64,000 nucleotides of DNA from Catellatospora sp. TT07R-123 (GCF_018327705.1 NZ_BNEM01000002.1:1426001-1490000); one strand, 5' to 3'; positions 23,968 to 35,071 are shown, counted from the first letter of the stretch. A program made the numbers and translations. Notes: generated from the sequence alone by a model not told the origin.

Positions 23968-24465
23968 TCAGTAGCCGGTGGTGCCGTTGCTGTACGACGT
24001 GCCGTTGACCGTGCAGGTCGCCCACGCGGCCGAGGTGGTGCCGGCGTCGTAGAGCAGGTCGGTCTGCCGGATCGACGTGGTGCCCCACGAGTAGAGCGTC
24101 TTGCCGTCGGAGGCCCGCTGGAGCCGGGCGTAGCAGTTGGTGAGGGTCGTCCCGTTGTTCACGCTGATCAGCATCCGGGCCATCACCGAACGGCACTGTC
24201 CGGTCAGGCCCTGGAAGTAGCCGAGGTACACGGTGATGGTGCCGGCGCTGCCGGAGTAGACCGTGGCGGACCGGGGCTGCGTGTACGGGCCCTGCCAGCA
24301 CTCGGGCAGCATGGTGTCCGTGGAGGTCATGTTGTCGCAGTTGGAGTTCGACTTGGCCGTGATCCAGTAGCAGGTCTCGCCGCTGGCCTGCGCGGACGCG
24401 GGGGCGACGACGAGGACGGCGGCGATGGTCGCCAGCGCCGCGAGGACGGCTTTGATACGGGTCAT
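23968..24465 (-). CDS. Small secreted cysteine-containing protein
   Basis: 165 residues beginning MTRIKAVLAALATIAAVLVVAPASAQA, a clear Sec signal with ASAQA cleavage. The mature part has six or more cysteines (ETCYW, SNCDN, PECW, GQCRS, TNCYA, WATCTV), probably in disulfides, plus many Ser/Thr/Asn residues. No family recognised. Unlinked to the divergent regulator other than position. Confidence 0.75.
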   Translation of the reverse strand: MTRIKAVLAALATIAAVLVVAPASAQASGETCYWITAKSNSNCDNMTSTDTMLPECWQGPYTQPRSATVYSGSAGTITVYLGYFQGLTGQCRSVMARMLISVNNGTTLTNCYARLQRASDGKTLYSWGTTSIRQTDLLYDAGTTSAAWATCTVNGTSYSNGTTGY

Positions 24466-24562
24466 ACCGTGGATCCTGGCCGACCGTCCGCACCCGACCC
24501 AGTTCGTTCGGCCGGTGCCTAATAGTCCTGCGCAACGCCGCGACGAACATGGGGGAACGCGG

Positions 24563-25543
24563 TTGCTACGCATCTACTTCACCTCCGACGACGTTGCCCG
24601 CACCAGGATCGCCGATGACGCCGATCCGCTGTGGGAAGTGATGATGGCGCTGCAGATGCTGCGCCGCCAGCCCGGCGACCTGCTGTTCGGCAGATGGCGC
24701 GCCGTGACGCTGCGCGAGCTGCGCGCCCAGCCCGATCCCGACCGGTTCCGGCGGCTCGCCGCCCTGTCGCCCGCCGAGGGCTACTTTCCCGATTTCCTCA
24801 CCCCGGCCGCCTCCCTGCGCGGCATGGAGCACGGGCTGGAGGCCGTCCGCTGCACCCCGATCGGCGATCTGCACCGGCAGTTGGGCCTGCTGGCCCGGGA
24901 GCAGCGGCTGCCGCGCCAGGTCAAGGGATTGGCGCTGGCCGAACCAGCCTCGCTGGGCGAGCTCGCGGACACCATCAGCGGCTTCCACGAGCTGACCGTC
25001 GCCCCGCACAGCGCCGTCGTCGGCGCGGCCATCCGGCGGGACCGCAGCATGCGGGTCCGGGCGCTGCTGGACGGCGGGGTGGAGGGCCTGCTGCGCAGCC
25101 TCGCGCCGATGGCGTACTGGCGGTCCGGTGAACTCAGCGTGCCGAGCCACCGGGACCAGGAGATCCACCTCGGCGGCCGCGGGCTGACGCTCATCCCCAG
25201 CTACTTCCTCCTCCGCAAGCCGCTGACCCTGTTCGACCCGGAGCTGCCCCCGGTGCTCTACTACCCGGTGCCCCGCGACGTGCACTCCATCGCCGCCGTC
25301 CCGTGCGCCCGGCAGGCGCTCCACCCGCTGATCGGCCGGACCCGGACCGAGATCCTGCACGAGCTGGCCGCCGGGCGGACGACCCTCGAACTGGCGGGCA
25401 GGCTGGGCATCTCCGCACCGACCGTGAGCGAGCATGCCGCGATCCTGCGGGGCGCGCGCCTGATCGACAGTCACCGCTTCGGCAACCGCGTGCTGCACGA
25501 GCTGACCGACCTGGGCCGGTCGCTACTGGAGGTGCCCGGCTAG
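24563..25543 (+). CDS. ArsR-like winged-helix transcriptional regulator with large N-terminal domain
   Basis: 326 residues from the TTG at 24563 (LLRIYFTSDDVARTRIAD). The C-terminal 80 residues form an ArsR-type winged helix: GRTRTEILHELAAGRTTLELAGRLGISAPTVSEHAAILRGARLIDSHR. The N-terminal 240 residues are the unknown domain common in such actinomycete regulators. No metal-binding cysteine motif is seen. It ends 119 bp before the secreted lipase gene, and a perfect 12-bp inverted repeat lies between them. Target unknown. Confidence 0.8.
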   Translation: MLRIYFTSDDVARTRIADDADPLWEVMMALQMLRRQPGDLLFGRWRAVTLRELRAQPDPDRFRRLAALSPAEGYFPDFLTPAASLRGMEHGLEAVRCTPIGDLHRQLGLLAREQRLPRQVKGLALAEPASLGELADTISGFHELTVAPHSAVVGAAIRRDRSMRVRALLDGGVEGLLRSLAPMAYWRSGELSVPSHRDQEIHLGGRGLTLIPSYFLLRKPLTLFDPELPPVLYYPVPRDVHSIAAVPCARQALHPLIGRTRTEILHELAAGRTTLELAGRLGISAPTVSEHAAILRGARLIDSHRFGNRVLHELTDLGRSLLEVPG

Positions 25544-25609
25544 CGCCGCCGCCGGGGTCCGGACCGACTGGCAAGCGACCGGTGGTTCTGCCGATGCCCC
25601 GGGATGTGC

Positions 25610-25642
25610 CGGGTTGGGACGCTTCCAGCACGTCCCAACCCG
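25610..25642. promoter_or_regulatory. Perfect 12-bp inverted repeat upstream of lipase
   Basis: CGGGTTGGGACG and CGTCCCAACCCG around a 9-base loop, 20 bp before the lipase ATG. It may be an RNA hairpin (terminator of the regulator gene or 5' leader structure) or an operator. No T-run follows. Confidence 0.5.
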
Positions 25643-25662
25643 ACAGTCCCCGGAGGGGTCCC

Positions 25663-26337
25663 ATGCGTATGCGTCACCGTCTCGCCGCACTCGCCGCAAC
25701 CCTGGTCGCCGCCACCGCCACGTTCCTGGCACCGGCGACCGCGGCCAGCGCCGCGACGAGCACTCCCGTGATCTTCGTGCACGGCTACACCGGCAACGGC
25801 TCCAACTGGACCACCGCGCAGTCGGTGTTCCGCGCGGGCGGGTTCACCAAGCTCTACACGTACAACTACAACTGGGCCGGGTCGAACCAGGTCAGCGCGG
25901 CCGGGCTGCGCGACTACGTGAACTCGGTGCGGGCCCAGACGGGTGCGGCGAAGGTCGCGATCGTCAACCACTCGATGGGCGGCCTGGTCACCCGCTGGTA
26001 CCTGGAGGAGCTGGGCGGCTCGGCGTACGTCAGCCACGTCGCCTCGATCGCCGGGGCCAACCACGGCACGACCTACGCCGGAGCGTGCCTGGTCAACGTG
26101 TCGTGCGTCGAGATGTACCCGGGCTCGCTGTTCCTGCTCGACCTCGCCGACGGCGACGAGACGCCCGGCGGCGCGCAGTACGCCACCTGGTACTCGGCCT
26201 GCGACGGCATCATCATCCCGTACACCAGCACCCCGCTGTCGGGTGCGTCGAACCACAACGTGGCCTGCCAGACGCACATCGGGTTCCTCACCGACACCAG
26301 CGTGCTGACGCAGATCCGCTCCTTCATCGCGGCCTGA
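25663..26337 (+). CDS. Secreted triacylglycerol lipase, LipA (lipase class 2) type
   Basis: 224 residues. Signal peptide MRMRHRLAALAATLVAATATFLAPATAASA. Mature enzyme: oxyanion loop VIFVHGYTGNGSNW, nucleophile motif NHSMGGLV (usually AHSMGG), AGANHGT, catalytic Asp in ACDGIIIPYTSTPL and catalytic His in ACQTHIGFL. Size and motifs match the small lipases of the Bacillus LipA/Streptomyces type, which hydrolyse extracellular fats. CGGAGG ribosome site. A terminator hairpin follows. Confidence 0.9.
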   Translation: MRMRHRLAALAATLVAATATFLAPATAASAATSTPVIFVHGYTGNGSNWTTAQSVFRAGGFTKLYTYNYNWAGSNQVSAAGLRDYVNSVRAQTGAAKVAIVNHSMGGLVTRWYLEELGGSAYVSHVASIAGANHGTTYAGACLVNVSCVEMYPGSLFLLDLADGDETPGGAQYATWYSACDGIIIPYTSTPLSGASNHNVACQTHIGFLTDTSVLTQIRSFIAA

Positions 26338-26355
26338 CCGCGCCGTACGCACGGA

Positions 26356-26385
26356 GGGGCCGCACCGGATCACCGGTGCGGCCCC
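26356..26385. terminator. Hairpin terminator between convergent genes
   Basis: Perfect 13-bp GC-rich stem GGGGCCGCACCGG/CCGGTGCGGCCCC with a 4-base loop between the convergent lipase and permease genes. There is no T-run, which is common in actinomycete terminators. Confidence 0.75.
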
Positions 26386-26401
26386 TGCGGGTACGGCCGG
26401 G

Positions 26402-28387
<1,986 letters not shown>

Positions 28388-28472
28388 GACCTTCCGCTAC
28401 CCAACCTGAACCGGACTCGTGACAGTGCTGGAACACCATAGGCGTGCCAGTCACGCGCCGCGCGCCCGGTGG

Positions 28473-29135
28473 TCAGGCGGTCACGGTGATACCCGCCACC
28501 ACGAGTCCGTCCGCGACGTGCCAGCGGCCGTCGAAGCCGGTCAGCACCCGGCCGCCGGCGCAGTCGCCGGGCACCAGCAGCCGGGCCCGGAACGTGCCCG
28601 CGCCGGGGTCGACGGCCACGTCGGCTTCGAGGAAGTCCAGCCAGCGGCCGGTCAGCGGCGACCACGCCTTGTAGACGGCCTCCTTGGCGCAGAACATCAG
28701 CCGGTCCCAGTGCACGTGCGGCGCGGCGCGGGCCAGCTCGTCGAGGTGGCGCCGCTCGGACTCCGAGGCGATCAGGCCGAGGACGCCGTCGGGCAGGACC
28801 GCGTGCGGTTCGGCGTCGATGCCGACCGAGGCGTGGTCGGTGATGCGGGAGACGGCGGCTGCCCGGTAGCCGTCGCAGTGGGTCATGCTGCCGACGACCC
28901 CGGCGGGCCAGACCGGGGCACCGCGTACGCCGGGCAGCAGCGGCGCCGGGTCCACCCCGAGCTGCCCCAGGGCCGTACGGGCGCACACGCGCACGGTGGT
29001 GAACTCGCGGCGGCGCTTGTCGACCGCCTTGGCCACGTGCGCCGCCTCCTGCGCGAACAGCGCGTCCGGGCCGTGCTCGGGGTCGGCGAACGCCTCGGCG
29101 ATCCGCACGCCGGGCGGCAGCACCCGCTCGATCAC
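28473..29135 (-). CDS. 4'-phosphopantetheinyl transferase (EntD/Npt type)
   Basis: 220 residues, GTG start within a GTGA overlap with the metallophosphoesterase. PPTase motifs: GSMTHCDGYRAAAV, SVGIDAE (Mg-binding), and FCAKEAVYKAW (the KEAxYK signature). Transfers phosphopantetheine from CoA to carrier domains of polyketide, peptide and siderophore synthases. The coupling with a metallophosphoesterase gene is a recurrent actinomycete pair. Confidence 0.93.
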   Translation of the reverse strand: MIERVLPPGVRIAEAFADPEHGPDALFAQEAAHVAKAVDKRRREFTTVRVCARTALGQLGVDPAPLLPGVRGAPVWPAGVVGSMTHCDGYRAAAVSRITDHASVGIDAEPHAVLPDGVLGLIASESERRHLDELARAAPHVHWDRLMFCAKEAVYKAWSPLTGRWLDFLEADVAVDPGAGTFRARLLVPGDCAGGRVLTGFDGRWHVADGLVVAGITVTA

Positions 29136-29962
29136 GGCGCCGCCGGCAGGATCAGCCGCGGCTGGGGCGGGGTGGCCGAGCGGTGCCCCCACTCGCGCGG
29201 GTAGCCGACCGACACCTCCTCGAACCGCACCCCGTCCTCGGTATGGGTGCGCGGGATGTGCAGGTGGCCGTAGACGACGGCGGCGGCCCGGTAGCGCACG
29301 TGCCAGTCCGCGGTCAGCTCGGTGCCGCACCACTGCGCGAACACGGGGTAGCGCAGCACCAGCGTGGGCGTGCGGGTCAGCGGCCAGTGGTTGATCAGCA
29401 CCGTGGGCAGGCTCTCGTCCCGTTCGGCCAGCAGCCGCTCGGTGTGCTCGACCCGGGCCCGGCACCACGCCTCCCGGCTCGGGTACGGGTCCGGGTGCAG
29501 CATGTGCTCATCGGTGCACACGATGCCCTCCGCGTACGCCATCGCCAGGCTCTCCTCCTTGGTGGTGGCACCGGCGGGGCGGAACGTGTAGTCGTACAGC
29601 AGGAACAGGGGGGCGACCGTGACCGGGCCGCCGGGCCCGGACCACACCGGGAACGGGTCCTCCGGCGTGACCACGTCGAGCTCGCGGCAGACCTTGACCA
29701 GCAGGTCGTAGCGGTCCACCCCGCGTACCTGCACCGGGTCGTGCGGGGAGGTCCACAGCTCGTGGTTGCCCGGTGACCAGATCACCTTGGCGAAGCGGGT
29801 TGCCAGCGTCTCCAGCACGGTGACGATGTCGGCGACGTTCTCGGCCACGTCCCCGGCGACGATGAGCCAGTCGCCCTCGTCGCGCGGGCGCAGCGAGAGG
29901 GCGTGCTCCCGGTTCTGCGCGTATCCCACGTGCAGGTCGCTGATCGCGTAGAGCCCCGCCAT
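29132..29962 (-). CDS. Metallophosphoesterase paired with PPTase
   Basis: 276 residues from MAGLYAISDLHVGY; an in-frame GTG at 29986 would add eight residues. Calcineurin-like motifs are complete: SDLHVG, AGDVAEN, SPGNHELW, LINHWPL and YGHLH. Such enzymes cleave phosphomonoesters or diesters with two metals. Its gene is always-coupled-looking with the PPTase, so it may act on phosphopantetheine groups or CoA, but this is not shown. Confidence 0.9.
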   Translation of the reverse strand: MAGLYAISDLHVGYAQNREHALSLRPRDEGDWLIVAGDVAENVADIVTVLETLATRFAKVIWSPGNHELWTSPHDPVQVRGVDRYDLLVKVCRELDVVTPEDPFPVWSGPGGPVTVAPLFLLYDYTFRPAGATTKEESLAMAYAEGIVCTDEHMLHPDPYPSREAWCRARVEHTERLLAERDESLPTVLINHWPLTRTPTLVLRYPVFAQWCGTELTADWHVRYRAAAVVYGHLHIPRTHTEDGVRFEEVSVGYPREWGHRSATPPQPRLILPAAP

Positions 29963-30080
29963 CGGCCGCCTCACCCGTCCGTCCACATCGGCATCGGTCT
30001 GTCACGACCATGCTGCCATGTCCGGGCCCGGTTTCCCGCCCGCACCGGTGCGCAGCGCGGCCGCGGCCGGGGCGGCGCCG

Positions 30081-30545
30081 TCAGGCCGGGCGGCCGGCCG
30101 TACGCAGCAGCCGCAGCCCGGCCGAGAACCCGGCGGCCTGGTCGCCCAGCGCGGCGAAGAACACCGCGTCGCACGCCTCGACCGCGACGACGGCCCGGTT
30201 GGCCAGCTCGCGCCCGGCCGCCGTGACCGACAGCGCGCGGGCGCGGCCGTCGGTCGGGTGCGGCAGCCGCTCGACCAGGCCGAGCCCCTCCAGCACCCGC
30301 AGCACCTGCGAGGTCATCATCGGATCGGTCTCGGCGTGGTCGGCCAGCGCCCGCTGGGTGACCGGCCCGTCGGCGCCCAGCCAGGTCAGCGAGGCCAGCA
30401 GCACGAACTGCACATGCGTCAGCCCGTACGGCTTGAGCGCGGCCCGCTGCGCGGCCTGCCACCGGTTGGTGACCTGCCACAGCAGCAGGCCGGGACTGTC
30501 GTCACCACTGTCGAACCCGGTCGCCAGCCGGTCGTCTCCGCTCAC
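30081..30545 (-). CDS. MarR-family transcriptional regulator
   Basis: 154 residues, GTG in a GTGA overlap with the SRPBCC gene upstream. WTHL domain: LTHVQFVLLASLTWLG, VTQRALADHAETDPMMTSQVLRVLEGLGLVERLPHPTDGRARALSVTAAGRELA. MarR proteins usually repress their own operon and release on binding a ligand. An AT-rich palindrome upstream of the operon (30982-30999) is a likely site. Confidence 0.9.
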   Translation of the reverse strand: MSGDDRLATGFDSGDDSPGLLLWQVTNRWQAAQRAALKPYGLTHVQFVLLASLTWLGADGPVTQRALADHAETDPMMTSQVLRVLEGLGLVERLPHPTDGRARALSVTAAGRELANRAVVAVEACDAVFFAALGDQAAGFSAGLRLLRTAGRPA

Positions 30546-30976
30546 ACCGCAATCTTCTCGTCGGCCTCGGCGGTGGCGGCGAGCAGGTCGAGGTCGCGCT
30601 GCAGGGTGGCGGCGATGCCCCTGCCCAGCATCAGGTTCCAGAACCGGGCCAGCGGGCCGGCCAGGGTCACCGCGACCTCGACCCGGGCGCCGCCGGCCTG
30701 GGCGGTGACCAGGTGGCGGAAGGTGAGCCGGGCGCCGAGCAGCTTCGACACGTCGGTGAACTCGCGGCCCGGGATCAGGACCGTGACGGTGAACGGGGTC
30801 TTGGGGCCGCCCTTGGGCTTGAGCACCCCGGTCGCGCCCTGGACGAACGGGCCGTCGAGCCGGACCCACTCGGTGTCGGCGTTCCACTGCGGCCAGGTGG
30901 CCATGTCGGCCCAGCGGGCGAAGAAGGCGGCGGGGGTCGCGGTCGAGGTCACGGCGGCATCAGCAAGTGCGATCAT
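30542..30976 (-). CDS. SRPBCC (polyketide cyclase/START-like) domain protein
   Basis: 144 residues, MIALADAAVTSTATPAAFFARWADMATWPQWNADTEWVRLDG is the first helix-grip strand set of the SRPBCC fold. These small proteins bind hydrophobic ligands or act as polyketide cyclases. It forms a two-gene operon with the MarR regulator; function otherwise unknown. Confidence 0.85.
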   Translation of the reverse strand: MIALADAAVTSTATPAAFFARWADMATWPQWNADTEWVRLDGPFVQGATGVLKPKGGPKTPFTVTVLIPGREFTDVSKLLGARLTFRHLVTAQAGGARVEVAVTLAGPLARFWNLMLGRGIAATLQRDLDLLAATAEADEKIAV

Positions 30977-30981
30977 AAATT

Positions 30982-30999
30982 TAGTATGCGCGCTTATTA
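30982..30999. promoter_or_regulatory. AT-flanked palindrome, probable MarR operator
   Basis: TAGTATGCGCGCTTATTA is an 18-bp imperfect palindrome centred on GCGCGC (14 of 18 positions symmetric), 5 bp upstream of the SRPBCC ATG and 57 bp before the divergent helicase gene. It is strikingly AT-rich compared with its surroundings, as expected for a promoter region. Confidence 0.55.
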
Positions 31000-31056
31000 T
31001 CTTGCCGTCAAGCCCGCCGCCCGGCCCGCGCCCGGACCCGTGCGAGACTGCTGGCC

Positions 31057-32703
31057 ATGCGCAGCGACACCGGCACCGCGTCCACTCACGACCTCGACCG
31101 GCTGCGGGAGACCGCCCGGCGCGTGTTCGGCTGGCCGTCGCTGCGGCCCGCGCAGGAGGAGGCGATGGCGCAGGTCATGGCCGGTCGCGACACGCTCGTG
31201 GTCTCCCCCACCGGCTCGGGCAAGTCCGCGATCTACCAGGTGCCCGCGATGCTGGTCGGCGGCCCGACCATCGTGGTGTCGCCGCTGATCGCCCTCCAGC
31301 GCGACCAGGTGCAGAGCCTGCTGGAGCGCGGCGCCGCCGACGCCCACGTGGTCAACTCGGCCCGGTCGGACAGCGCCAACGCGGCCGCCTTCGAGGCGCT
31401 GCGCGCCGGCACGGCCGAGTTCCTGTTCCTGGCGCCGGAGCAGCTGGCCAAGGACGAGGTGGTGGCCGAGCTGGCCGAGGCCAAGCCGTCGCTGTTCGTG
31501 GTGGACGAGGCGCACTGCGTCTCGTCGTGGGGCCACGACTTCCGGCCCGACTACCTGCGGCTGGGCGAGGTCGTGGCCCGGCTGGGGCACCCGGTCGTGC
31601 TGGCGCTGACCGCCACCGCGTCGCCGCCGGTGCGCGCCGACATCGTCGAGCGGCTCGGCATGCGCTACGCGACGGAGGTGGTGAAGGGGTTCGACCGGCC
31701 CAACATCCGGCTGGAGGTGTCCCGCGAGATCACCGAGCGGGAGAAGCGCCGCGAGATCACCGACCGGGTGATCGCGCTCGACCCGCCCGGCCTGCTGTAC
31801 GTGCAGACCCGTGCCGAGACCGAGGAGTACGCGCAGGCGCTGGTCGAGGCGGGCGAGGAGGCGTACGCGTACCACGCCGGGCTGTCGGCCGCCGAGCGCG
31901 CGCGGGTGCACGACGCCTTCCTGGCCTCCGACCGCGTCGTGGTGGTCGCGACCTCCGCGTTCGGCATGGGCATCGACAAGCCCGGGGTGCGGTTCGTCAT
32001 CCACGCCGCGCCCGCCGAGTCGCTGGACTCGTACTACCAGCAGATCGGCCGCGCGGGCCGCGACGGCGACCCGGCCGTGGCCGTGCTCTACTTCCGGCCC
32101 GAGGACCTGCGCCTGCCCCGCTTCTTCTCCTCCGGCACCGTCGACGAGCAGCTGCTCACCTCGGTCGCCACCGCGCTGTCGGCGGCGGACGGCCCGGTGG
32201 ACATCGACGACCTCGTCGCCGACCTGGACGTCACCCGGGCCCGGATCACCCGCGCCGCCAACCTGCTCCAGCAGGCCGAGGCGCTCACCTCCGGCCCCGA
32301 GGGCCTGCGCTGGTCGGGCGGCACGCCCGCCCAGGCGGTCGCGGCCGCCGCCGGGGAGGCCGAGCAGCAGCGGACCATCGAGCTGACCCGCGTCGAGATG
32401 ATGCGGGGGTACGCCGAGACCGGCGACTGCCGCCGCCAGTTCCTGCTCGGCTACTTCGGCGAGCAGCTGCCCGGTGTCTGCGGCAACTGCGACACCTGCG
32501 CCGCCGGGACCGCCCAGCAGGACGCGGTCGGCGACGGCGAGTTCGCGGTGCAGTCGCGGGTGCGGCACGCCCAGTGGGGCCCCGGCCTCGTCATGCGCAC
32601 CGAGTCCGACCGGATCACGGTGCTGTTCGACGAGGTCGGCTACCGCACCCTGGCCCTGAAGGCGGTCCGCGCCCGCAACCTGCTCAGTGCCGTGCGGGAT
32701 TGA
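31057..32703 (+). CDS. recQ: RecQ-type ATP-dependent DNA helicase
   Basis: 548 residues. Helicase motifs: LRPAQEEAM (motif 0), SPTGSGKSAIYQ (Walker A), VVDEAHCVSSWGHDFRPDY (DEAH, motif II), ALTATAS (III), VVATSAFGMGIDKPGVRFVIHAA (V) and QQIGRAGRDGDPA (VI). A four-cysteine zinc site follows (CRRQ ... CGNCDTC). The C-terminus lacks a typical HRDC domain and instead ends in a short beta segment (VQSRVRHAQWGPGLVM). RecQ unwinds DNA in recombination repair. It runs tail-to-tail with the sigma factor gene and their ends overlap by 20 bp. Confidence 0.92.
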   Translation: MRSDTGTASTHDLDRLRETARRVFGWPSLRPAQEEAMAQVMAGRDTLVVSPTGSGKSAIYQVPAMLVGGPTIVVSPLIALQRDQVQSLLERGAADAHVVNSARSDSANAAAFEALRAGTAEFLFLAPEQLAKDEVVAELAEAKPSLFVVDEAHCVSSWGHDFRPDYLRLGEVVARLGHPVVLALTATASPPVRADIVERLGMRYATEVVKGFDRPNIRLEVSREITEREKRREITDRVIALDPPGLLYVQTRAETEEYAQALVEAGEEAYAYHAGLSAAERARVHDAFLASDRVVVVATSAFGMGIDKPGVRFVIHAAPAESLDSYYQQIGRAGRDGDPAVAVLYFRPEDLRLPRFFSSGTVDEQLLTSVATALSAADGPVDIDDLVADLDVTRARITRAANLLQQAEALTSGPEGLRWSGGTPAQAVAAAAGEAEQQRTIELTRVEMMRGYAETGDCRRQFLLGYFGEQLPGVCGNCDTCAAGTAQQDAVGDGEFAVQSRVRHAQWGPGLVMRTESDRITVLFDEVGYRTLALKAVRARNLLSAVRD

Positions 32704-34342
32704 CCGAACCGATGACGCGCAACCTGGTGGTGCAGCCCGCCGGGTAGTAGACGAGATCCGATCCGGCCGGTGCGGCCACCGTGCTGTAGGTCGCACCGGC
32801 CGGGGTCCGCCGCAGCACGGTGCCGTCGTTCCAGAACAGCTCGTCGCCGCGATAGCACACGGGGTCGGCGACCAGGCCCTTGGTGCCGGCCAGGTCGACG
32901 CGGCGCAGGATGTGCCCGTCGGCCAGCGAGAACTCCAGCAACCCGCTCTGCACGGTGCCGTTGTACGTCTCCGGGTACTGCCCGGGGACACGCCGGAAGA
33001 AGGCCACCGCGCCGACGCCGCCCGCGCCGAGGAGCACACCTCGGCTCGGCCAGGTCAGCATGTTCATGAACGGCGTGTCGTCGTCGGCCTGGACGAGGAT
33101 CAGATCCTCGGTCGGCCCGAGGTACGCCGAGGCGTCGATCAGCAGTTCGCGCGACGCGCGGGTCACATGGTCGACGATCCGCAGCCCCACCTGGGTTCGG
33201 GTGGCCCGGACCTGCGGATGGTCACGCGGGAGCACCAGCTCGCCGCTGTCCAGCACGGTCATGACCGACCCGGCCAGCTCCTGGTCGACCTCGTCGACGG
33301 TCCAGTCGCGGGTCGACACCAGGTAGCTGGGACCGTGCAGCTCCGGTGCCGTACGCAGGAACAGCCACTCCCCGGACGGCGACCATTCGATCTCACCCGT
33401 CGGCAGCGACAGGGCATGCTCCTGGGTCCCGGTCAGGTCACGGATCACGAGCTGACCGAGCGACCACTGTGCTTCAGCCAGCCAGCGCCCGTTCGGCGCC
33501 AGCGACCAGGCCGGGTCCGGCAGCCGCCACCACGTGCCGTCGACCGCCACGAGGTAGTCGGCGCCCGGCATATCCCGGACCCGCATGGTCACCAGGCCGA
33601 TGCCGCGATCGCGGGGCAGCAGCGGCGCACCCGCCCGGTGGTCGCCGACGTCGGCGGGTAGCGGCGGCAGGATGGGCGCGGGTGACGGCGACGGCGACTC
33701 CGCCGGTGGCAGCGGGTGCCTGCCGGCCAGCCCCGGCCATAGCAGGGTCACCGCGACCAGCAGCGGGATCAGGATGAGCGCGGCCACACCCGCGATCCGG
33801 CCCACCCTGCGGCGACGGGCCGCGGCGACGGCCGTGGGCGCGTCGGCGTACTGGCCGGCCTGCTCGGCGTAGAGCGGCAGCGCCTCGCGCAGGCGTACCA
33901 GGGCGTCGTGGGTGTTGCGTTTGACCGCGCCGACCGAGCAGCCGATCGCCGCCGCGGTCTCGGCCTCGGACAGGTCCTCGTAGAACCGCAGCACCACGGC
34001 GGCCCGCTGGCGCGGCGACAACCGGCCGAGGGCGTGCCCGAGCGCGATCCGGTCGACGATCCGCTGCTCGTGGCCCGAGGTCGCGGCGTCGGGCACCTGC
34101 GCGACCGGGGTCGCGGGGCGGCGGCGCCACCACGAGATCCGCTCGTTGACCATGATCCGGCGTACGTACGCCTCCGGCTCGCCGCCCTCGCAGATCCGCC
34201 GCCACCGCGCCGCCGCCTTCGCCAGCGCCGCCTGCACCAGATCCTCGGCCGCGTGATGCTCCCCCGTGAGCAGGAACGCCGTCCGCGACAGCGCCCCGCC
34301 CCGGGCCACCACGAATTCCTGGAACCCGTCGAACCTGTCCAC
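32684..34342 (-). CDS. SigE-type ECF sigma factor fused to membrane helix and extracytoplasmic propeller-like domain
   Basis: 552 residues in one uninterrupted frame, GTG start. Residues 1-165 are an ECF sigma factor: region 2 (FVVARGGALSRTAFLLTGEHHAAEDLVQAALAKAAARW) and region 4 (LSPRQRAAVVLRFYEDLSEAETAAAIGCSVGAVKRNTHDAL). A single membrane helix follows (IAGVAALILIPLLVAVTLLW, about 190-210), then a Pro/Ser linker and about 320 residues of WD/TolB-like repeats (WSPSGEWLFLR, LAPNGRWLAEAQW). Usually sigma and membrane sensor are separate neighbouring genes; here they are one protein. The sensor half may hold the sigma at the membrane. Confidence 0.85.
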   Translation of the reverse strand: MDRFDGFQEFVVARGGALSRTAFLLTGEHHAAEDLVQAALAKAAARWRRICEGGEPEAYVRRIMVNERISWWRRRPATPVAQVPDAATSGHEQRIVDRIALGHALGRLSPRQRAAVVLRFYEDLSEAETAAAIGCSVGAVKRNTHDALVRLREALPLYAEQAGQYADAPTAVAAARRRRVGRIAGVAALILIPLLVAVTLLWPGLAGRHPLPPAESPSPSPAPILPPLPADVGDHRAGAPLLPRDRGIGLVTMRVRDMPGADYLVAVDGTWWRLPDPAWSLAPNGRWLAEAQWSLGQLVIRDLTGTQEHALSLPTGEIEWSPSGEWLFLRTAPELHGPSYLVSTRDWTVDEVDQELAGSVMTVLDSGELVLPRDHPQVRATRTQVGLRIVDHVTRASRELLIDASAYLGPTEDLILVQADDDTPFMNMLTWPSRGVLLGAGGVGAVAFFRRVPGQYPETYNGTVQSGLLEFSLADGHILRRVDLAGTKGLVADPVCYRGDELFWNDGTVLRRTPAGATYSTVAAPAGSDLVYYPAGCTTRLRVIGSVNPARH

Positions 34343-34480
34343 CCGCCACCTCCACCAGCTGACACGCGGCCACCGCCCACCAGGTTGGGGGTCTGGACAG
34401 AAGATCGAATCCTGCGTCCGGCCACGCCGCTGCCGCCGCGTTGCCGCACCCGGCGGCGCCGATGTGGCAGGGTGCCGGGA

Positions 34481-35062
34481 GTGAGCCACGACGACCCGGC
34501 CGACGCCCGCAGCCAGCGCGAACGCATGCTCGCCGGCGAGCTGTACCAGGGCAGCGATCCCGTGCTGGCCGCCGAGAGCGAGCGGGCGCGGCGGCTGTGC
34601 GCCGCGTTCAACGCCTGCGACCCGGCCGACCCGCACCGCAACGAGATCATGTCCGAGCTGCTGGGCGCGTACGGCGACGGGTCGGAGATCCGGGCGCCGT
34701 TCTACTGCGACTACGGCTGGCAGATCCGGATCGGGGCCCGCTGCTTCGCCAACTTCGGGCTGGTCGCGCTGGACGTCGCCGCCATCACCATCGGCGACGA
34801 CGTCCAGATCGGACCGAACGTGCAGCTGCTGACGCCGACCCACCCGCTGGAGCCGGGGCCGCGCCGCGACAAGTGGGAGGCGGCACTGCCGATCACCATC
34901 GGCGACAACGTCTGGCTCGGCGGGGGCGCGATCATCCTGCCCGGCGTGACCGTGGGCGAGAACAGCGTGGTGGGCGCCGGTGCGGTGGTGACCCGGGACG
35001 TGCCGCCGAACGTGGTCGCGGTCGGCAACCCGGCCCGGGTCGTACGCGAGCTGCGGCCGTAG
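34481..35062 (+). CDS. Maltose/galactoside O-acetyltransferase family (LbH hexapeptide)
   Basis: 193 residues, GTG start. ERMLAGELYQGSDPVLAAESERARRL is the typical N-terminus of Maa/LacA; left-handed beta-helix repeats follow (IRIGARCFANFGLVALDVAAITIGDDVQIGPNVQLLTPTHPL, with the catalytic His in THPL; VWLGGGAIILPGVTVGENSVVGAGAVVTRDVPPNVVAVGNPARV). Uses acetyl-CoA to acetylate sugars. Stands alone between divergent genes. Confidence 0.92.
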   Translation: MSHDDPADARSQRERMLAGELYQGSDPVLAAESERARRLCAAFNACDPADPHRNEIMSELLGAYGDGSEIRAPFYCDYGWQIRIGARCFANFGLVALDVAAITIGDDVQIGPNVQLLTPTHPLEPGPRRDKWEAALPITIGDNVWLGGGAIILPGVTVGENSVVGAGAVVTRDVPPNVVAVGNPARVVRELRP

Positions 35063-35071
35063 CGCCGCCGC

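Noticed and set aside
25610-25642. A riboswitch upstream of the lipase gene
   Set aside because: Only a simple 12-bp hairpin is visible, with no recognisable riboswitch core; recorded as an inverted repeat.
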